Part shown: piece after piece, positions 33,256 to 41,878 of the stretch
Numbering within the stretch: the first letter of the stretch is position 1
Layout: each line of letters begins with the position of its first letter
DNA from: DASWTL01 sp966250385
Lineage (GTDB): Bacteria; Bacteroidota; Bacteroidia; Sphingobacteriales; Sphingobacteriaceae
NCBI GenBank assembly: GCA_966250385.1
Contig: CBINHC010000005.1
Span: 1 to 64,000, forward strand
Length of the DNA: 64,000 nucleotides
Direction: 5' to 3'
Made by a program: the position numbers and the translations under genes
The notes under the pieces: generated by a model
What the model was told of the DNA's origin: nothing
Database searches by the model: none
Seen by the model: only the letters and a program-made list of their open reading frames with translations

Positions 33256-33474
33256 TTGAGATCTGGTATACTTGTCTGCATGATTACCGCATCATGCCTG
33301 AGTTCTGCCCGGAACATCGCCGACAGAGCAGCGCCGGTAGTTTACTTGATCCCGGACGATCAAAACGACCGGGTCTGGCAACAGGATAGTCCGCCCCCGG
33401 CTGCAGCTACTCACTCCTATTTCTTGATTCTGAAAACGAATGGCCAGACGGCTACTCATGACGCACCTATATAA
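33256..33474 (+). CDS. Possible small exported protein, 72 aa
   Basis: Tentative. From TTG 33256 the frame reads as a short signal peptide (MRSGILVCMITASCLSSA) followed by a polar 54-residue tail containing PVVYLIPDDQNDRVWQQD. A GAAAG sequence sits just before the TTG. The frame extends further upstream to ATG 33178, and ATG 33280 is a shorter choice. It ends 24 nt before the large repeat protein and could be cotranscribed with it. No family is recognised; chance is a real alternative. Confidence 0.35.
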   Translation: MRSGILVCMITASCLSSARNIADRAAPVVYLIPDDQNDRVWQQDSPPPAAATHSYFLILKTNGQTATHDAPI

Positions 33475-33497
33475 CACCAGATAAAGCCAACATAGTT

Positions 33498-36200
33498 ATG
33501 AAATTTCTCACACGTTCAAAGCGCTGTATTTCACTTTTCCTGTTTATGATCGTCAGTACTGCCGGATTCAGCCAGCAACCGTATCAGGTCAATTACCAGG
33601 GTGTTGCCCGGAACGCCGATGGCAGTCCGGTTTCAGAGCGAACGATTACCCTACGGCTCTCCATACTTGACGGCGGAGCCGGCTCTCCAGCGGTCTATTC
33701 TGAAACGCGTACGCTGACCACCAACAGGTTTGGTCTGTTCACTACCGTAATCGGAAGTCCCGGGGCAAGGACGCAATCGGGCAGTATGAGCGCTGTAGGA
33801 TGGTCCACCGGCAATAAATATTTAAAGGTCGAGCTCGATCCCGAGGGCGGGAACAATTTCCGGAACCTGGGAACATCACAGCTCCAGTCGGTACCTTACG
33901 CCATTTACGCGAGCCAGGCTCTCCCTTCCGGAAATGCAAACGGTGACCTCAGCGGAACGTATCCCGGCCCTACTGTAAGTAAAATCCAGGGATCGCCGGT
34001 AAGCTCTATTGCTCCCCAAAACGGACAGGTATTAAAGTGGAACGGCACTTCATGGGCTCCGGCCGACGCAGCAGGACCTTCGTCCGCGTCACTAACGGTG
34101 ACGGCAACTGCGCCTCTTACGGTCAAAACCAATGGAAGCAATGCCAGCATAAGCCTTCCGGCGGCGGGTGCGGGAGAGGATGGCTACCTGAGCCGCACGG
34201 ACTGGCTGATATTCAACGGCAAGGCATCAGAAGACTATGTGGATTCCGCGGTGGCTGGCCTGTCTGACTCCGTTTCAGCCGAAAGGAACAGGGCCCTGGC
34301 GGCTGAGGCCCTCCGGGAAAGCACGGAAAATAAGAGCACGGATCTGGTTGCCGATGCAGCCTCCGACGTTAAATATCCGACAGTAAAATCTGTAAAAGCC
34401 TATGTGGATGCAGCAATCCCGGCACCCACTCCTGACGCAGACGCCACAACCAAAGGAAAGATCCAGCTTGCCGGCGATCTAAGCGGCACAGCTGCAGCTC
34501 CGGTTATTGGCGATGGCAAAATTACTGATGCAAAAATCGCTTCGGGTATAAGCGCGTCGAAAGTCGGCTTAGGCAACGTGGACAACACCCGCGATGCGGA
34601 TAAGCCTGTGTCGACCGCTACACAGACGGCTCTTGATTTAAAAGCCCCCCTGGCATCGCCGACATTCACCGGAACCGTATCCGGAATCACAAAAGCCATG
34701 GTGGGCCTGGGCAACGTGGACAATACCAGCGATCCCGATAAACCGGTCTCAACAGCTACCCGGACCGCTCTTGATTTAAAAGCCCCGCTCGAATCACCGG
34801 CCTTCACCGGAACCGTATCGGGAATCACGAAAGCCATGGTGGGCCTGGGCAACGTGGACAATACCAGTGATGCTGACAAGCCCGTGAGTACAGCTATGCA
34901 AACTGCCCTTGATCTTAAAGCCTCAGCCGCGGATCTGGCACTAAAAGCTCCACTGGCATCACCAACCTTTACAGGAACCGTATCCGGGATCACCAAAGCG
35001 ATGGTCGGTTTGGGTGATGTGGACAATACCAGCGATGCCGATAAGCCGGTTTCAACCGCTACCCTGGCGGCTCTTGATTTAAAAGCCCCCCTGGCATCGC
35101 CGACATTCACCGGAACCGTATCGGGAATTACCAAAGCGATGGTCGGCTTAGGCAGCGTGGACAATACCAGTGATGCCGACAAGCCGGTCAGTACGGCTAC
35201 CCAAACGGCGCTCGATCTTAAAGCTTCAACAGCAGACCTGGCCTTGAGAGCCCCACTGGCATCCCCTACCTTTACCGGAACCGTATCCGGAATTTCCAAA
35301 GCCATGGTCGGCTTAGGCAACGTGGACAATACCAGCGATTCCGATAAGCCGGTTTCAACCGCTACCCAGGCGGCTCTCGACTTAAAAGCCCCGCTCGCAT
35401 CGCCGACATTCACCGGAACCGTATCCGGGATTACCAAAGCGATGGTCGGCTTGGGCAGCGTGGACAATACCAGCGATGCCGATAAGCCGGTCAGTACGGC
35501 TACCCAAACGGCGCTCGATCTTAAAGCTTCAACAGCAGACCTGGCCTTAAAAGCCCCGCTGGCATCACCAACCTTTACAGGAACCGTATCCGGGATCACC
35601 AAAGCGATGGTCGGTTTGGGTGATGTGGACAATACCAGCGATGCCGGTAAGCCGGTTTCAACCGCTACCCAGGCGGCTCTTGATTTAAAAGCCCCCCTGG
35701 CATCACCGACATTTACCGGAACCATTTCCGGGATTACAAAGGCGATGGTCGGTCTGGGCAATGTGGACAATACCAGCGATGCGGCTAAACCTGTTTCAAC
35801 CGCTACCCAAACCGCTCTGGATTCAAAAGCGCCGCTCGCATCACCAGCCTTCACCGGAACGCCTACCTTACCAGCTGGGACAATTGCTGTAACTCAAACA
35901 GCGGGAAACAGCACGACCGCAATTGCCACAACTGCGTTTGTAAACAATGCGATTTCTAGCATACCTACCACAACGATCAGGGAGGTAGCCGATGAAGTTA
36001 CCGCTACCGCCGGACAAAGCTCTTTCACCCTGACGCAAACACCGTCCGTCAACAGCAAAGTCAAAATGTTTGTTAACGGCATTCGGATCAGTAATACCGC
36101 CTACAGCTCAACCGGCAAAACGCTCACCTATACTCCGGCAAATAATGGTGGCTATTCGCTTTCGCCAGGCGACAGGATTCAGTTTGATTATTACTATTGA
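33498..36200 (+). CDS. Secreted tail-fibre-like repeat protein, 900 aa
   Basis: Exported protein of unknown function, probably cell-surface or extracellular. A signal peptide (about 1-25, ending GFSQ) precedes a beta-rich domain (26-140; YQVNYQGVARNADGSPVSER...) common at the start of Bacteroidota collagen-like or fibre proteins. A linker with NGDLSGTYPGPTV follows. Residues 355-795 hold nine repeats of the VGLGNVDNTSDADKPVSTATQ type seen in phage tail fibres. A C-terminal STTAIATTAFVNNAI segment and a beta-rich tip (VKMFVNGIRISN) finish it. It is followed 8 nt later by another exported protein, and together they suggest an adhesin or fibre system. No prophage genes are nearby. Confidence 0.85.
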   Translation: MKFLTRSKRCISLFLFMIVSTAGFSQQPYQVNYQGVARNADGSPVSERTITLRLSILDGGAGSPAVYSETRTLTTNRFGLFTTVIGSPGARTQSGSMSAVGWSTGNKYLKVELDPEGGNNFRNLGTSQLQSVPYAIYASQALPSGNANGDLSGTYPGPTVSKIQGSPVSSIAPQNGQVLKWNGTSWAPADAAGPSSASLTVTATAPLTVKTNGSNASISLPAAGAGEDGYLSRTDWLIFNGKASEDYVDSAVAGLSDSVSAERNRALAAEALRESTENKSTDLVADAASDVKYPTVKSVKAYVDAAIPAPTPDADATTKGKIQLAGDLSGTAAAPVIGDGKITDAKIASGISASKVGLGNVDNTRDADKPVSTATQTALDLKAPLASPTFTGTVSGITKAMVGLGNVDNTSDPDKPVSTATRTALDLKAPLESPAFTGTVSGITKAMVGLGNVDNTSDADKPVSTAMQTALDLKASAADLALKAPLASPTFTGTVSGITKAMVGLGDVDNTSDADKPVSTATLAALDLKAPLASPTFTGTVSGITKAMVGLGSVDNTSDADKPVSTATQTALDLKASTADLALRAPLASPTFTGTVSGISKAMVGLGNVDNTSDSDKPVSTATQAALDLKAPLASPTFTGTVSGITKAMVGLGSVDNTSDADKPVSTATQTALDLKASTADLALKAPLASPTFTGTVSGITKAMVGLGDVDNTSDAGKPVSTATQAALDLKAPLASPTFTGTISGITKAMVGLGNVDNTSDAAKPVSTATQTALDSKAPLASPAFTGTPTLPAGTIAVTQTAGNSTTAIATTAFVNNAISSIPTTTIREVADEVTATAGQSSFTLTQTPSVNSKVKMFVNGIRISNTAYSSTGKTLTYTPANNGGYSLSPGDRIQFDYYY
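34560..35880 (+). repeat. Nine in-frame coding repeats with 303-bp super-period
   Basis: Units start at about 34560, then at ATG 34698, 34836, 35001, 35139, 35304, 35442, 35607 and 35745. Short units are 46 codons (138 bp); long units are 55 codons (165 bp), the extra nine reading S(A/T)ADLAL(K/R)A. Units 3-8 alternate long-short, giving three nearly identical 303-bp super-repeats (34836-35744). This suggests recent tandem duplication and possible length variation. Confidence 0.9.
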
Positions 36201-36208
36201 CCGCCAAC

Positions 36209-37978
36209 ATGAAAATATTCAAAACACGACGGTTCATCAGACTTTCACTGATTGCCTTTGCAAGCTTCTTGTACAGCCAAAGCCTGTTCGGTCAGAATGC
36301 CCTGAACCTTGCGGGGCTGGATAATAAGAGCGTCCCTACCGTGGCTTACTCCGTGCGTAAATTAAGTTCATCTTATGCAGGACCTGCAATTCAGGTCAGA
36401 CGCAGCAGTGACAATGCTACTGCGGATATAGGGTTCGCCGGAAACGGCGATCTTGATGTAACCGCCCTTACCAGTTTCGTCGGAGCAAATAATGCGTTTG
36501 TGACAATTTGGTATGATCAAAGTGGAAATGGAAAGAATCTGACCCAGCCAGCTGCTAACAGGCAACCATGGATTGTTCATAGCGGTGTGGTGGACCAGGA
36601 AAACAGCCGCCCGTTTATCCGCTTCTATGGCCATAATGGAATAGACAATGTTACCGACAGGCTGGATTTGAGCCCTGAAATGACCACGACGGGTCTGGTA
36701 TCGGTGGTGAATAAATTTGCTCCCGGCGGAGATGGCTTTTTGTTGGGGCATACCAGTGTCTACAACTGGCATGCAGATATTAACGCCGGTAAACTATTTG
36801 TCAGTTACGCATCTTCCTCAATCACAAACGCGAGGGTGTGGCAAAATGGCACAGCCGCAGCACCTTTATCAGCGATATACAACACAACATTGATGGTCAA
36901 CTCGGTGGCGCCCCAATCGCCTTCGGTAGGAACGACCTGGAACAATCTTGGATCCGATCGAGATACATACCACGACACCAACCTTGGAGGTGGGTATTCA
37001 GAACTGATCGTTTTCGCTACCGCGCCATCCTCTTTTGCGCGTACCCGGCTTGAAAACAATCAGGGCGTTTATTATAGCATTGCCGTGGCCAATAACTATC
37101 TCGACCGAAGAGGGGCTTTGGTTGCCAGCACCTCAGGGCAAATAAATAAATTTGGACAACTTGGAGCTTCGCCTATGCTCGCGAACGGCGAAACAGCCCC
37201 CCAAGGCTTACCGCAGATTCCCACTACTGGCAGCCTGGTATTAACCGGTGCGACTACAGCAACCCTCGTCGTCACAATGAACTCCAATGACGGAGTAACC
37301 ACCACAACAGGAATCTGCTGGGGAACAAGTCCGAATCCAACCATTGCGAATTCCAGGACCAGTACCGTGCTTACCAGCCTAAAGTCCACTGCTACCATGA
37401 CCGCTCTGGTAAATGGCACAACCTATTATGTAAGATCCTATGCGACAAATGCACTCGGTACGGTTTATGGAAACGAGATCTCCTTTACCCATTTGAGCCC
37501 CGGCTACGCCTATCAGGGAGGAAAAGTTGTGTACATCCTGCAACCTGGTGATCCCGGATTTGTCGATGGCGAAGTTCACGGTCTGATTGTATCAAGTCAA
37601 AAATGGACTTCAACGATCTGGGGCTGTTCCGGCACGAACCTAACCGGTGCTGATTCTCCTGCTATAGGCTCCGGTGCTCCTAATACCGCTGATATTGTAG
37701 CGGGTTGCTCTACTGCTGGGATTGCGGCAAGACTATGCGATGATTATTCAGTTGTGGATGGCGGTATTACCTATTCCGATTGGTATTTGCCAAGTCAGGA
37801 GGAGTTACATAAACTCTATCTTAATAAAGCTGCAATTGGAGGTATTGACGTTATTTGGATCAAAAGCTCCACTGAATCGGGTGCATCCAGTTCCATTGTC
37901 ATTAATTCGGTTACCGGCGATAAGGTTTCCCGATCAAAAACTGTTGCTGATAATGTTTATGCATTTAGATCTTTTTAA
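36209..37978 (+). CDS. Secreted AbfB-catalytic-like/Lcl-like multidomain protein
   Basis: A 589-residue exported protein. After a signal peptide (about 1-28, ending SLFGQ) comes a region like the catalytic, concanavalin-type domain of alpha-L-arabinofuranosidase B: VAYSVRKLSSSYAGPAIQVRRSSDN, FVTIWYDQSGNGKNL and FIRFYGHNG (about 45-290). A fibronectin-III-like segment (TTTGICWGTSPNPTI...YYVRSYATNALG, about 330-420) follows. A C-terminal DUF1566/Lcl-like domain (YQGGKVVYILQPGDPGF, YSDWYLPSQEELHKLY) closes it. Enzymatic activity is uncertain; glycan binding is equally likely. ATG 36209 lies 8 nt after the repeat-protein stop, so the two are coupled. Base composition looks less GC-rich than in its neighbours. 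Confidence 0.8.
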   Translation: MKIFKTRRFIRLSLIAFASFLYSQSLFGQNALNLAGLDNKSVPTVAYSVRKLSSSYAGPAIQVRRSSDNATADIGFAGNGDLDVTALTSFVGANNAFVTIWYDQSGNGKNLTQPAANRQPWIVHSGVVDQENSRPFIRFYGHNGIDNVTDRLDLSPEMTTTGLVSVVNKFAPGGDGFLLGHTSVYNWHADINAGKLFVSYASSSITNARVWQNGTAAAPLSAIYNTTLMVNSVAPQSPSVGTTWNNLGSDRDTYHDTNLGGGYSELIVFATAPSSFARTRLENNQGVYYSIAVANNYLDRRGALVASTSGQINKFGQLGASPMLANGETAPQGLPQIPTTGSLVLTGATTATLVVTMNSNDGVTTTTGICWGTSPNPTIANSRTSTVLTSLKSTATMTALVNGTTYYVRSYATNALGTVYGNEISFTHLSPGYAYQGGKVVYILQPGDPGFVDGEVHGLIVSSQKWTSTIWGCSGTNLTGADSPAIGSGAPNTADIVAGCSTAGIAARLCDDYSVVDGGITYSDWYLPSQEELHKLYLNKAAIGGIDVIWIKSSTESGASSSIVINSVTGDKVSRSKTVADNVYAFRSF

Positions 37979-38291
37979 AGAAACCAAAGACCTATAGCCG
38001 GTATTTGACATATCAGCTGTTTGTTTTGCAGCCGCAAGGGATCTAAAAATGGTTTTTTTCAGCTGCGGTCGGGGCCGAAGAATTTAGAAAGAATCCCAAC
38101 TCCCATCCTGACCACCGTCGATTCCGCCAGAAAGCAGTCTAGGACATAGCCTGATACTGAATCAAGCAGGCTATTTCATTTTTAATTAACGCCTTGCAAG
38201 TCCAAGATCAGACACCATTTGCCCAGAAGCTACCGGCCGGAAGTATAACCTCCACCAATGACCTGCTGCCGTGAATAAAAACGCAAAAAAC
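37979..38291. other. Intergenic stretch between surface operon and ArsR gene
   Basis: No gene is seen. It holds a hairpin terminator at 38146-38181; the ArsR promoter and operators lie just downstream. Confidence 0.5.
38146..38181 (+). terminator. Intrinsic terminator after the surface-protein operon
   Basis: ATAGCCTG pairs with CAGGCTAT (8 bp, 13-nt loop), followed by TTCATTTTTAATT. It lies about 170 nt after the last stop of the operon. Confidence 0.6.
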
Positions 38292-38338
38292 TTTGCGCAA
38301 CTCAAAAGTTGCACATATATTTGCAACCATTAGGTTGC
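38292..38338 (+). promoter_or_regulatory. ArsR promoter with two overlapping palindromic operators
   Basis: -33 TTTG (38292-38295), a 20-nt spacer, and -7 TATATTTG (38316-38323). Two perfect palindromes overlap it: GCAACT-CAAA-AGTTGC (38297-38312) fills the spacer, and GCAACC-ATTA-GGTTGC (38323-38338) covers the end of the -7 box and the transcription start. Their centres are 26 bp apart. This is the arrangement expected of an autorepressing ArsR-type regulator. Confidence 0.75.
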
Positions 38339-38354
38339 TTAATTTTAAATAGCC

Positions 38355-38681
38355 ATGAAACCCGATATATTCCAGGCAATAGCTGACCCGACCCGCCGGG
38401 CCATCCTGACCTTATTGGCTATCCAGGCACTCACCCCCAATGTGCTTGCCGAAAAGTTTGACATGACCCGGCAGGCGGTTTCGAAACATATCAAAGTTCT
38501 AAATGCCTGCGAACTGATCAAACCTGAGCACCGCGGCCGGGAGATCTACTATCATCTGAACGCGAAGAAGATGCAGGAATTCGACCATTGGGTCGCCCGG
38601 TTCAGGCAAAATTGGGAAACCCGGTTCAACCAGCTCGACCAATTACTAACCCACATAAAAACCCGAAATGATGAACACTGA
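38355..38681 (+). CDS. ArsR family transcriptional repressor
   Basis: A 108-residue winged-helix regulator. PDIFQAIADPTRRAILTLLAI is the canonical ArsR N-terminus, LTPNVLAEKFDMTRQAVSKHIKVLNACELI the recognition HTH, and HRGREIYYHLNAKKM the wing. The ELCVC-type metal site of the arsenic/zinc sensors is absent, which fits the subgroup paired with SRPBCC proteins. The paired palindromes over its promoter suggest autoregulation. It overlaps the SRPBCC gene by 11 nt, so both are translated from one message. Confidence 0.92.
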   Translation: MKPDIFQAIADPTRRAILTLLAIQALTPNVLAEKFDMTRQAVSKHIKVLNACELIKPEHRGREIYYHLNAKKMQEFDHWVARFRQNWETRFNQLDQLLTHIKTRNDEH

Positions 38682-39180
38682 CCTCCTATTTGATTTTAAT
38701 GTCGACAAAGCGGCGAAGACAGTCTATATAACCAGGGAGTTCAATGCCGGCTTATCACTGGTCTGGGATGCCTTTACCAAACCGGAGTTGCTGGACCAGT
38801 GGGGCGCTCCTGCGCCGATGCGCGCCAAAACAAAGTATATGGACTTTAGGGTCGGCGGACGCCGGTTTTATGCGATGATCAGCCCCGACGGGCAGGAACG
38901 CTGGTCGGTCCAGGAATTTACTTCCATCACTCCGAAGACCAATTTCAAGATGTATAACACGTTCGCCGATAAGGACGAGAACCGGGAATTGCCAGGCTCC
39001 GACTGGGATTACCATTTTCACGAACAAAACGGCATTACCAGGGTGAACATCATCATCTATAACGAATCATTCGAACGGCTGGAAAAACTGCTGGAAGGCT
39101 TCAGGATCGGCTTCACCATGACGCTGAAGAATCTGGAAGAACTGCTCGCTTCGCTGCCACATAACACCCTCGGTACCTGA
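38671..39180 (+). CDS. SRPBCC/AHSA1 domain protein paired with ArsR
   Basis: A 169-residue Bet-v1-like domain protein: VYITREFNAGLSLVWDAFTKPELLDQWGAPAPM starts the fold, with a GGRRFYAMISPDG strand pair and a C-terminal helix (RLEKLLEGFRIGFTMTLKNLEELL). The ArsR-AHSA1 pairing recurs across bacteria. The SRPBCC protein may bind the small molecule that the regulator responds to, or be its main target (inference). Start is ATG 38671; an adjacent ATG at 38668 also fits. It overlaps the ArsR gene by 11 nt. Confidence 0.87.
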   Translation: MNTDLLFDFNVDKAAKTVYITREFNAGLSLVWDAFTKPELLDQWGAPAPMRAKTKYMDFRVGGRRFYAMISPDGQERWSVQEFTSITPKTNFKMYNTFADKDENRELPGSDWDYHFHEQNGITRVNIIIYNESFERLEKLLEGFRIGFTMTLKNLEELLASLPHNTLGT

Positions 39181-39226
39181 AGAAATAACTCACCTGAAAT
39201 AAATTGACCATGTAAACCATACAATT

Positions 39227-39658
39227 ATGAAAGCAATCCACCCCTGGATCAACTTCAACGGAAATGCTGAAGAAGCGTTCACCTTCTACAAATCCGTCTT
39301 CGGCGGCGAATTCAAAAAGATCGTCCGCTTCCGCGAACTCTTGTCCGACGACCTTCCCATCGCTGATGAGGACGCCAATAAGATCATGCACATCGCCTTG
39401 CCGATCGGCAAACAAAACGTACTGATCGCCAATGATGTTCCGGGCTCCATGGGACCTGTCAGTGAACGTGAGAACCGGTCCAAGATAACCGTGAGCACCG
39501 ATAGCCGTGAAGAAGCCGATCACATCTTTAACGGGCTATCGGCCGGCGGCGATGTTGAAGGCCCTTTAGGCGACAGTCCCTGGGGTACCTATGCCGGAAT
39601 GTTCAGAGACAAATACGGCATCGAATGGATCGTGGAGTACGACCCCAGCAGGAACTAA
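39227..39658 (+). CDS. PhnB-like VOC family protein
   Basis: A 143-residue PhnB/glyoxalase-superfamily protein. IHPWINFNGNAEEAFTFYKSVFGGEFKKIVRF is the classic PhnB-like N-terminus, and the C-terminus GDSPWGTYAGMFRDKYGIEWIVEY carries the WG..YG.F.DK.G..W motif. Family members are often of unknown activity. It is 46 nt downstream of the ArsR-SRPBCC pair and could belong to the same regulon. A strong hairpin follows. Confidence 0.87.
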   Translation: MKAIHPWINFNGNAEEAFTFYKSVFGGEFKKIVRFRELLSDDLPIADEDANKIMHIALPIGKQNVLIANDVPGSMGPVSERENRSKITVSTDSREEADHIFNGLSAGGDVEGPLGDSPWGTYAGMFRDKYGIEWIVEYDPSRN

Positions 39659-39668
39659 CCATTTCAAC

Positions 39669-39694
39669 CTGCGGCCGGGATACCCCGGCCGCAG
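39669..39694 (+). terminator. GC-rich hairpin after PhnB-like gene
   Basis: CTGCGGCCGGG pairs perfectly with CCCGGCCGCAG (11 bp) around ATAC, 10 nt after the stop. There is no strong T-tract, so it may be a weak terminator or a 3' stabiliser. Confidence 0.5.
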
Positions 39695-39815
39695 CCCGGC
39701 CATTCATAAGTTTCGTCAACCGCTCCGGTTTCATAGCCCTTCGATATGAAGCGTCCCGTTTGGTGAGCTAAGATCTTCTTGGTACCTTTCCGGATAAGCA
39801 CTTCATACACAACGC

Positions 39816-40361
39816 ATGAGAAAGGTCATCGCCGCCATTAATACAACTCTGGACGGGTTTTGTGATCACACGCTGGTATCTCCCGACAAAGAAGTTCACC
39901 GGCACTACCAGCACCTGCTGGAAAACGCAGGCGTTATCCTGTATGGCCGGATCACCTATGAACTGATGAAGTTCTGGCAGCCCCTGGCAGAAACCCCCTC
40001 CGGAGAAAAAATGATGGACGACTTCGCCGCTGCCATAGACAGGGTACCGAAGATCGTTTTTTCGAACACACTGAAAGACACCGGATGGAAAAGCGCAGAA
40101 CTGTCCGGCCAGCCGTTACCCGAGTCCGTCGGGGAACTCCGGCGACAACCAGGAAAAGACGTCCTGATCGGCTGCCGCAGTTTAATGGTACAGCTTGCGA
40201 AGCTCCGGTTAATCGATGAGTACCAGATTTGCATTCATCCGGTTGTTGTCGGGAAAGGCCTGCCTTTATTCGACAAACTGGATGGGAGAACCGAGCTGAA
40301 ACTTCTTAAGTCGAAAACGTTCAGCTGTGGCGCGGTCGTACATTACTATCAGCCGGCCTGA
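39816..40361 (+). CDS. Dihydrofolate reductase family protein (RibD C-terminal-like)
   Basis: A 181-residue protein with the DHFR-like fold shared with the RibD reductase domain: MRKVIAAINTTLDGFCDH, GVILYGRITYELM, KIVFSNTL, DVLIGCRSLMVQLAKLRLIDEYQICIHPVVVGKGLPLF. NADPH-dependent reduction is likely but the substrate is unknown; it is not a clear folA. A TACCTTTC near-consensus -7 box lies about 30 nt upstream, so it may have its own promoter. It is convergent with the AGCS symporter. Confidence 0.87.
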   Translation: MRKVIAAINTTLDGFCDHTLVSPDKEVHRHYQHLLENAGVILYGRITYELMKFWQPLAETPSGEKMMDDFAAAIDRVPKIVFSNTLKDTGWKSAELSGQPLPESVGELRRQPGKDVLIGCRSLMVQLAKLRLIDEYQICIHPVVVGKGLPLFDKLDGRTELKLLKSKTFSCGAVVHYYQPA

Positions 40362-40453
40362 CGACCGCCATCGCTCTCGACAAAAAGCCCCGGATGGCTG
40401 ATACGAGGCTCGGTAGATGAATGGTTTTCGGGTCCTACAGGTTGCCGGCGCCG

Positions 40454-41878
40454 TTACCTTTTCCATTGATCGGCATTCCGGATCCCGAGCTTCACCGGAT
40501 CGAATACCGGATCCAGCCCGGCCTTGCGTTGCTCACGGTAGTCCCGGAGGGCCGTCAGCGCCGGCTTGCGCAGCAGGATGATCGCAACAATGTTAAGCCA
40601 GGCCACGATCCCGACGCCCATATCGCCGAGGGCCCAGGCGGATTCCGCGGATTTTACTGAACCATAAAATACCGCTGCCATCAGCATCAGCCGCATGAAA
40701 TTCAGCTTCCACCTGGCGGTTTCCTTCTTCTCCAGGAAGCTCAGGTTTGATTCAGCGATGTAGTAGAATGCAATGATGGTTGTGAAGGCAAACAGGAACA
40801 GCGAAATCGCCACGAATCCGGCCCCCAGAGCCGGAAAATGGGTATTGACGCCATACTGCGTAAACTCTGAGCCGGCTTCCACCCCTGGAAGATTCTCGAC
40901 AAAAAAGCCGCCGGCAGGATTGACGACGTTATACTGCCCGGTAAACAGAATGATGAACGCCGTAGCGGTACAAACCAGAAACGTATCCAGGTAGACCGAA
41001 AAGGCCTGGACAAGTCCCTGTTTGATCGGGTGCGATGTTTCAGCCGCGGCCGCCGCATGAGGCGCAGTACCCAGCCCCGCCTCGTTGGAGTAGATTCCGC
41101 GTTTGACGCCCCAGCTCACCGCCATACCGAAGATTCCGCCGAAGGCAGGCTCCAGATCGAATGCCGAGCGAAAGATGAGGCTCAGTACCTCCGGTATTCT
41201 AGTGATGTTCATCAGCATGATGATCACCGCCATCAGGATATATGCCCCGGCCATAAACGGAACGACGATCTCGGCCATCTTCCCGATCCGTCTCACTCCA
41301 CCGAAAATGATCAGCCCGCAGAGTGCTGTAACGACGATCCCTGTATACACCGGCGGAATGCTGAAGGCATTCGCCATGCCGGAGGCAATCGTATTGCTTT
41401 GAACGCCCGGGAAGAATGCTGTTGAGCTCACGGCGATCACGATGGCAAATAGTACCGCATACCACCGTTTGCCCAGCCCCTTTTCCATGTAATAGGCCGG
41501 CCCTCCCCTGTACTGACCATCTTTTACTTCCTTGTAGATCTGGGCCAGTACGGACTCGATAAAGGCGGAAGCACTACCCAGGAAAGCCATGACCCACATC
41601 CAGAAAACCGCTCCGGGCCCGCCCATAGCGATGGCCGTAGCTACTCCGGCGATATTGGCGGTCCCTACCCGGCCGGCAACGGCTATGGAGAATGCCTGGA
41701 AGGAGCTCACCCCTTTATCAGACGAGCTCCCGTTGAACAGCAGCTTCATCATTTCCCTGAGGTGGGATACCTGTAAGAGCCGCGTTGCAAAGGAAAAGTA
41801 GATTCCGGCTCCCAGGCACAGAACGATCAGGGCGTTGCTCCAGATCACCCCGTTTATAGCGTTGATTAAATCATCCAT
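40454..41878 (-). CDS. Sodium:alanine symporter (AGCS family)
   Basis: Inner-membrane Na+-coupled importer for alanine or glycine. The 474-residue protein has about ten helices and the family signature: FQAFSIAVAGRVGTANIAGVATAIAMGGPGAVFWMW, YRGGPAYYMEKGL and WGVKRGIYSNEAGLGTAPHAAAAAE. ATG 41878 (MDDLINAINGVIW) is used because it matches the family start; the in-frame extension to 42001 would overlap the region upstream of the rifampicin phosphotransferase-like gene. D-Ala-related wall synthesis is a possible use but not shown. Confidence 0.93.
   Translation of the reverse strand: MDDLINAINGVIWSNALIVLCLGAGIYFSFATRLLQVSHLREMMKLLFNGSSSDKGVSSFQAFSIAVAGRVGTANIAGVATAIAMGGPGAVFWMWVMAFLGSASAFIESVLAQIYKEVKDGQYRGGPAYYMEKGLGKRWYAVLFAIVIAVSSTAFFPGVQSNTIASGMANAFSIPPVYTGIVVTALCGLIIFGGVRRIGKMAEIVVPFMAGAYILMAVIIMLMNITRIPEVLSLIFRSAFDLEPAFGGIFGMAVSWGVKRGIYSNEAGLGTAPHAAAAAETSHPIKQGLVQAFSVYLDTFLVCTATAFIILFTGQYNVVNPAGGFFVENLPGVEAGSEFTQYGVNTHFPALGAGFVAISLFLFAFTTIIAFYYIAESNLSFLEKKETARWKLNFMRLMLMAAVFYGSVKSAESAWALGDMGVGIVAWLNIVAIILLRKPALTALRDYREQRKAGLDPVFDPVKLGIRNADQWKR

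Noticed and set aside
34400..35854. 484-codon open frame on the minus strand opposite the repeat gene
   Set aside because: It is the antisense shadow of the repeats: the same units recur in it, it has no ribosome-binding site or signal, and the plus-strand frame has a signal peptide and recognised modules.
34560..35880. Direct repeats considered as a CRISPR array
   Set aside because: Repeat units are 138-165 bp, contiguous without spacers and in frame within a coding sequence.
33498..38000. Prophage region
   Set aside because: Only fibre-type repeats are phage-like; there is no terminase, capsid, portal, lysis or integrase gene, and both proteins have signal peptides.
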